In this document: piece after piece, positions 1 through 64,000 of the stretch
How positions within the stretch are numbered: position 1 is the first letter of the stretch
How the letters are laid out: each line of letters begins with the position of its first letter
Assembly (NCBI RefSeq): GCF_050947875.1
Contig: NC_134568.1
Coordinates: 205,554,217-205,618,216 of the forward strand
Reading direction: 5' to 3'
Length of the DNA: 64,000 nt
Source of the DNA: Dermacentor variabilis
Lineage: Eukaryota; Arthropoda; Arachnida; Ixodida; Ixodidae
Program-made: the position numbers and the translations under genes
The notes under the pieces: model-generated
Databases searched by the model: none
The model's input: the letters and a program-made list of their open reading frames with translations, nothing else
What the model was told of the DNA's origin: nothing

Positions 1-888
1 TATATGGTAAACACACGTGCGTTTGACCATGTGCCAAAAGTGCTTGCTGCTGTGCCAAATCAGTTTCTTGCCTGCGCCAGGACCTGCGCCGAAAGGTGAA
101 ATGGGTGTTGCACCATTGCATATATGGTGCTCCTACTAAAAGCAGGGTGTAGAAATGTATTCGAAGCTGTCCAAACTTTCTGCTTATTAATTAAATAAGG
201 ATGAGAGTTTTGTTTTTCACTGTTTACTTGATTAACAAAGCAGCGGCTTGTCACATTTCTAACTCTGTAACATTCCTCGGTGTGTTAACTATCTGGTTGT
301 TTCTTTTCTGCCTAATTGCTCACGGGCGCGCTCAGTTGCAGTAGAATTGTTCTAGCCATTCAGCAGATTTGGAAAGTGAATGTTCTGTGCTTTGTAGCCA
401 CTTATAGCAAAGACGTATTATCACTAGTCGCTTACGTACTCTCTGAACCATTGCGAAACATTCATGCATTGTCAGTGCAGTTGCTGTCAACCATGCGCAC
501 TGATTCAAGTGGCGCTCATTCACTTATTATGTTGGCGATAGAGTGGGCGTAAGTTTGCATAAGCGGTTGGGGTCTATGTGTGTAAACAATGTGCAAGGAA
601 CTTACTATGCCAGGAAGTGGTGCTACTTTCTTTGTCACTGTGTAATGATTGGTACTTGCTCTTGCCAATGTTCTGGGGTTGAACTCCTTTCTTTGGAGGT
701 TAGCTACACAATGCTGACGAATGAGTGAATTTTTTACCCTCGAGGAAAGCCGTGCACCACGAAGGGCCGGCAATACAGGCAGTCCTTATGTAGAAGCGGT
801 CTGTCAACTTGGCCACACAGATGAATTTCATTCTTTAATATGCCAGTCACTATTTTAGGAGCAAACTACGACACACGTCTTCCTGCTA
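1..888. other. Presumed last-intron sequence of NSMAF, nothing recognised
   Basis: AT-rich sequence without a convincing exon, RNA gene or known repeat on either strand. The expected terminal WD40 exon was looked for on the minus strand and not found. Confidence 0.5.
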
Positions 889-903
889 CAATTCCACATT
901 TTG
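889..903. repeat. Left 15-bp target-site duplication of the short Penelope tail
   Basis: CAATTCCACATTTTG, identical to 972-986. Confidence 0.75.
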
Positions 904-971
904 GACGATGAGCAAAACGTGAACAAGGTGAATGCAGGAACCAACGTTTTGACAAGTGGACTTGTCTTCTT
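904..971 (-). mobile_element. 5'-truncated Penelope-like element tail flanked by a 15-bp direct repeat
   Basis: 68 bp. Read on the minus strand it contains GACAAGTCCACTTGTC (a hairpin), then AAAACGTTGG, TTCACCTTGTTCACG and TTTTGCTCATC. The same string order ends the larger Penelope-like fragment at 38.7 kb. The segment is bounded by the direct repeat CAATTCCACATTTTG at 889-903 and 972-986, which fits a target-site duplication. The hairpin followed by (G/A)AAAC resembles a degenerate hammerhead core. Confidence 0.7.
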
Positions 972-986
972 CAATTCCACATTTTG
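972..986. repeat. Right 15-bp target-site duplication of the short Penelope tail
   Basis: CAATTCCACATTTTG, identical to 889-903. The flanking host sequence reads a Cys-rich peptide on the minus strand (SCRECNQVITNALCF), which I cannot identify. Confidence 0.75.
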
Positions 987-1081
987 CAGCAGGAATGAAG
1001 CACAGTGCATTAGTGATCACCTGGTTGCATTCCCGACAGCTGATCGCCCAGTAGCAGGGCAGAAGTAGTAATGGTTTCGTA

Positions 1082-1846
1082 TTAACTCTTTGCGTACCAC
1101 AGCCATTGGACATCATTAGCCAGTTAATGATAGTTTGAAACGTCGCTTTCTACACCTTCCGCGCCGCTCACGGACACACTGCGCTATCAGACGTGAAGGA
1201 GGAGAAATATATTTTTGTTCGTTTTTTCCCCCCAGGCAGTGATTTTTGAACACACTCCGAAGTTTTCGCTATCGCCAAAGTAGAAAGCAAAAATGGCCGT
1301 CTCTGGGAGCGGTGCACGCGCTTCGAGAGATCACAGATCTTGCAATTCCGCTGTGTCTATGGCTGATTTTATCGATAGATAGAGCAGCAGAGAGTCTGAG
1401 GATGCAGCCTTTTCGTTGGACTTTGACTCTGAGATCGATGACAACGCAAGCCAGCCTGGAACATTGGCGGTCGCAGCTCGGAATGCCAAACTGTAGTGCT
1501 TGCACTTAAATTTGTGTAATGGAATACCTGCTCAATTAAAAATTTTTGTTTTTCGGAAACCTCAATACATTTTGTATATCTCATAATTTTTGTTACATAT
1601 TTGAGTAGATACAAGCATGTGCTTACAAACTTTGTTCAATTTTATCCCACAATCTAGATTTTTGCAATTTATATATTTTTTATGATATGCATCTTGTTAT
1701 AAAACTGTTATGCGTGAAAAATGCATTCATTCTGCTTTTTGTTTATGTATTACACAAAATATTGAGTGCAGTAGCTCCTTCAGAAAAAGAAATCTGGCAT
1801 AACCTACAAAAAACACCTATTTTCCCCATAGTAGGGAAAGAATTAA
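1082..1846 (+). mobile_element. piggyBac-like non-autonomous element, copy 1 (TTAA ends)
   Basis: It starts TTAACTCTTTGCGTACCA and ends with the inverse of TTAATTCTTTCCCTACTA, so both ends are TTAA plus a similar terminal inverted repeat, as in piggyBac-type elements. Inside, 1246-1509 is a decayed copy of the short acidic open frame that is better preserved in copy 2 (31.8-32.0 kb). No DDE transposase domain is present. Confidence 0.65.
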
Positions 1847-3352
1847 TGTGCTCTCACTGAGGCAATTTGCGGTGCGCCGTCAAAAGCACCATCTTGTTCC
1901 TCTGGAGCAAATTGCTCAGTGAAAACGGTCTACATGATCACCCGTCACATGAACACAAAATACTCTCATGATTCCCATAATGTTCTAATCTCTATCTCCA
2001 AGAGATGGAGACAAGAGGAGCACTGAAGCTACTGCAGTATTACAATAGTCATCAGTACTGCATATTGTGTCAGGTCACTGACGTGGCCTACAAGATTGTC
2101 CCGGTCGACCCAATAGCACCACCTACATTCCCAGAGACTGATACAGTCGAACAAATCATTGGATATACCTATGTAAATCTCCAGGATATCCAGGATCTCC
2201 AGGATATCAGCATGTAACAAACATATGCTTATAACAAAAAGCAAATGTATAATGAATGCATTTTCATTGGGTGCCACTCCATTATAACGAAGTGTTTCAC
2301 GTAACCTAAACCAAAGCTTACAAAATAAAGTGACACATCTTTAGATGATTAGACCGTTGGCATAAAGTACCTTTAGTTATCTAATTAAATAAGTTCAAAA
2401 ATGCAAATTTTAAAATAATTTTTGGGGTATCAGTGTGATTGTAAAAGTTGTAGGCATGTTCAAGAACGCCCAATCAACTTGTTTTTATAACATCTTTTAC
2501 GTGGCTCTTTTTTCCAGGCTCTGCAGAAAGCCTGCAAAATAAAGAAAATACTATCACTGTGTGCTTGCCTGTCAGCTATGCAGCACCCTTAAATGCATTT
2601 CCAAGGAACAAAGCCTGCATACTTGTCGTAAATCAGGCAGACAAGTCTGTTTCGATTCTCTTTCGGCACCGGTATATTGCCTATCATTTTGGACCATGCT
2701 GACCCATGACTACCTAGATGCCAGGGCTTATAGCTTATTTTTGCAATTAAAGGTGCGGCCTTCATTCTTTGGAAACATGATTGAGGGTTCTGCGAGCCAG
2801 ACGTGCAAGCTCGTAGTGGCGTCTTTTTCACAGGCCTGCTTCGGAGCTTGAAAAAAAAAAGAACCACATAAAAGATGATGGAAACAACTTCACTGGGTTA
2901 TTGAGCATGCTCTCAAACATTTACAATCACCCTTATGCCCCAAAATTAGTACTAAAAATTTGCATAATTGAACTAACCTAGTCATCTAACTAATCACACT
3001 TCAAAAAATACTCTGAGTAATTTAAGACAACTACGAACAATGTGCTGGTGGTAATAATAGCCCAATATGTACTATTACGTTTTTTTTTTCTTGAAAGCTT
3101 GGTTCAAGTTATGCAAACCACATATTCCAGCTCCTGCCACTACTCTCTCTACAGCCCTGTGTCAGTGTTTCTTCCTGAGTGTAGTGCTGAAAAACTGAAG
3201 ATGGCTAAAGCATTTGGTCAGCCAATACTGACAAAAATGATGTGAAGATTCTTCCATGCAATCTTGGCTACTATTATGCCTGTGTGGCTTCATTCATATG
3301 GTAAATAGTTGAAAACACATGTTCTCACACATCACAAATGCCATGTGCTTAC
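1847..3352. other. Intron sequence, short CCAGGAT(AT/CT) tandem repeat
   Basis: AT-rich. A small tandem repeat of CCAGGATAT/CCAGGATCT lies at about 2181-2212. No exon or transposon was recognised. Confidence 0.5.
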
Positions 3353-63073
<59,721 letters not shown>

Positions 63074-63427
63074 CTGCAAAACAGCCAAGAACCCTACAGC
63101 TGCACAGATTTGCTACTAAACAGCATGATTAGCAAGCAAATACCCCCATTGCCTTGCACACAGGCTAATGGAGCATCTAACGCTTATAACACCCTTCGTA
63201 AGCATGCATGCAACATATAATTGCTTTACAGAGGAAAACAGAAACAAATGAAGCAAGAAATAATAGGCTGTTGCTTCTTGTACTACTTCAGAGCACCACT
63301 GATACACCTTTCAGAAGACCAGAGAAAAATTAAAGTACACAAAGAGGAAATGTACGACTAAATTGTAGTACCACATCTCTTTGATAGTTTTTTTTTTTTT
63401 TTAATAGTCACGCAACTACTATAGGAA
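63074..63427. other. Intron sequence, nothing recognised
   Basis: The NSMAF exon preceding DLSN was expected in this direction but not found. Confidence 0.5.
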
Positions 63428-63540
63428 CATTATGGGGAAACAGTGCGGAAAAAAAAACGAGACAAGAAAGACGAACAGGAGAGCCGCTGCTCCTGTTCGT
63501 CGTCTTGTCTCACTTTTTTTCACGCTGTTTCCCCATAATG
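63428..63540. mobile_element. 113-bp near-perfect foldback element
   Basis: Left arm CATTATGGGGAAACAGTGCG, an A-run, then GAGACAAGAAAGACGAACAG-GAG. A centre of about 8 bp (AGCCGCTG). The right arm CTCCTGTTCGTCGTCTTGTC, a T-run, ends GCTGTTTCCCCATAATG. The arms pair over about 50 bp. Confidence 0.8.
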
Positions 63541-64000
63541 AAGTCATGCCAACAAGCTCAAGTTCAGACTCTAATTCTGTAGGAAAGCTTCACGTGTGAC
63601 ACAACGTAACTACAACGCAGTGCAATGTCATCTAGAGGGCAATAGCTATAGGCCAGAGGAGGCTAATATGCAGGCAAATTTATGCAAGCTGTGTAAGGTT
63701 TCTTAATGCAGTTTTACAGAAGACAGTACACGACATGGTGCATTCAATGAACAATAACAAATGGCACAACTCTTCATATCCAAAACAACCTGAAGCACAC
63801 TAAAGAGGGGTATTTCAATTTTATTACCCTTAGTAGCTTCCAAACATACTTATAACTTAGCCCTGCCTTTAGCAGATGCAGTTACCGAAGAAGGGAAAAA
63901 TTCTTGTGATACGACACTAGTCACTAAATTGTAACTAAAGTGAGAGCTCTGCATTCAATGTGCTTCTAACAGTGTTGAATTTAAAGAGCCATGTCATTTG
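63541..64000. other. Intron sequence, nothing recognised
   Basis: AT-rich, no exon, RNA or repeat recognised. Confidence 0.5.

Overview
The window is eukaryotic, AT-rich and intron-dominated, and reads as the interior of one very large gene. Sixteen short exons on the minus strand, between 63073 and 3353, join in phase into most of the BEACH domain and most of the WD40 propeller of NSMAF/FAN (factor associated with neutral sphingomyelinase activation). They total about 1.4 kb of coding sequence in 60 kb. The N-terminal exons lie beyond position 64000 and the last WD40 exon(s) lie before position 1. At least one linker exon between the BEACH and WD40 parts was not found. The exon structure and the repeat families (tRNA-related SINEs, I-clade LINE, Penelope-like elements, many TIR elements) point to a chelicerate genome, most probably a hard tick. 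This is inference; no rRNA or mitochondrial marker is present.

Layout from right to left along the gene. 63.1-44.9 kb carries the BEACH exons (62994, 58129, 50966, 50751, 49499, 49251, 46897, 44890). Their introns hold SINE copies, a hAT-like element that split a SINE (51.3-53.1 kb), a Harbinger-type fragment (54.1-54.4 kb), nested TIR elements (55.9-57.8 kb) and a Penelope-like fragment with a hammerhead-like hairpin (47.5-48.0 kb). 44.9-32.8 kb is linker intron with SINEs, a hAT-like element carrying a Penelope fragment (38.2-39.9 kb), two further hAT-like elements (35.9-37.0 and 33.2-34.9 kb) and one doubtful exon at 37.2 kb. 32.8-3.35 kb carries the WD40 exons (32810, 27071, 16774, 12542, 11148, 6789, 3616, 3353). 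The biggest insertion is a 5.1 kb LINE at 17.6-22.7 kb with intact ends, a 14-bp target-site duplication, a deleted reverse transcriptase core and a Harbinger element nested inside it. 1-3.3 kb holds a piggyBac-like TTAA element and a 68-bp Penelope tail.

All other recognisable coding sequence is transposon debris with frameshifts or deletions. I see no operon, CRISPR array or multi-gene system. The most notable points are three GC-AG introns in NSMAF whose reading frame demands the GC donor, Penelope fragments with hammerhead-like structures, and several nested insertions with exact target-site duplications.
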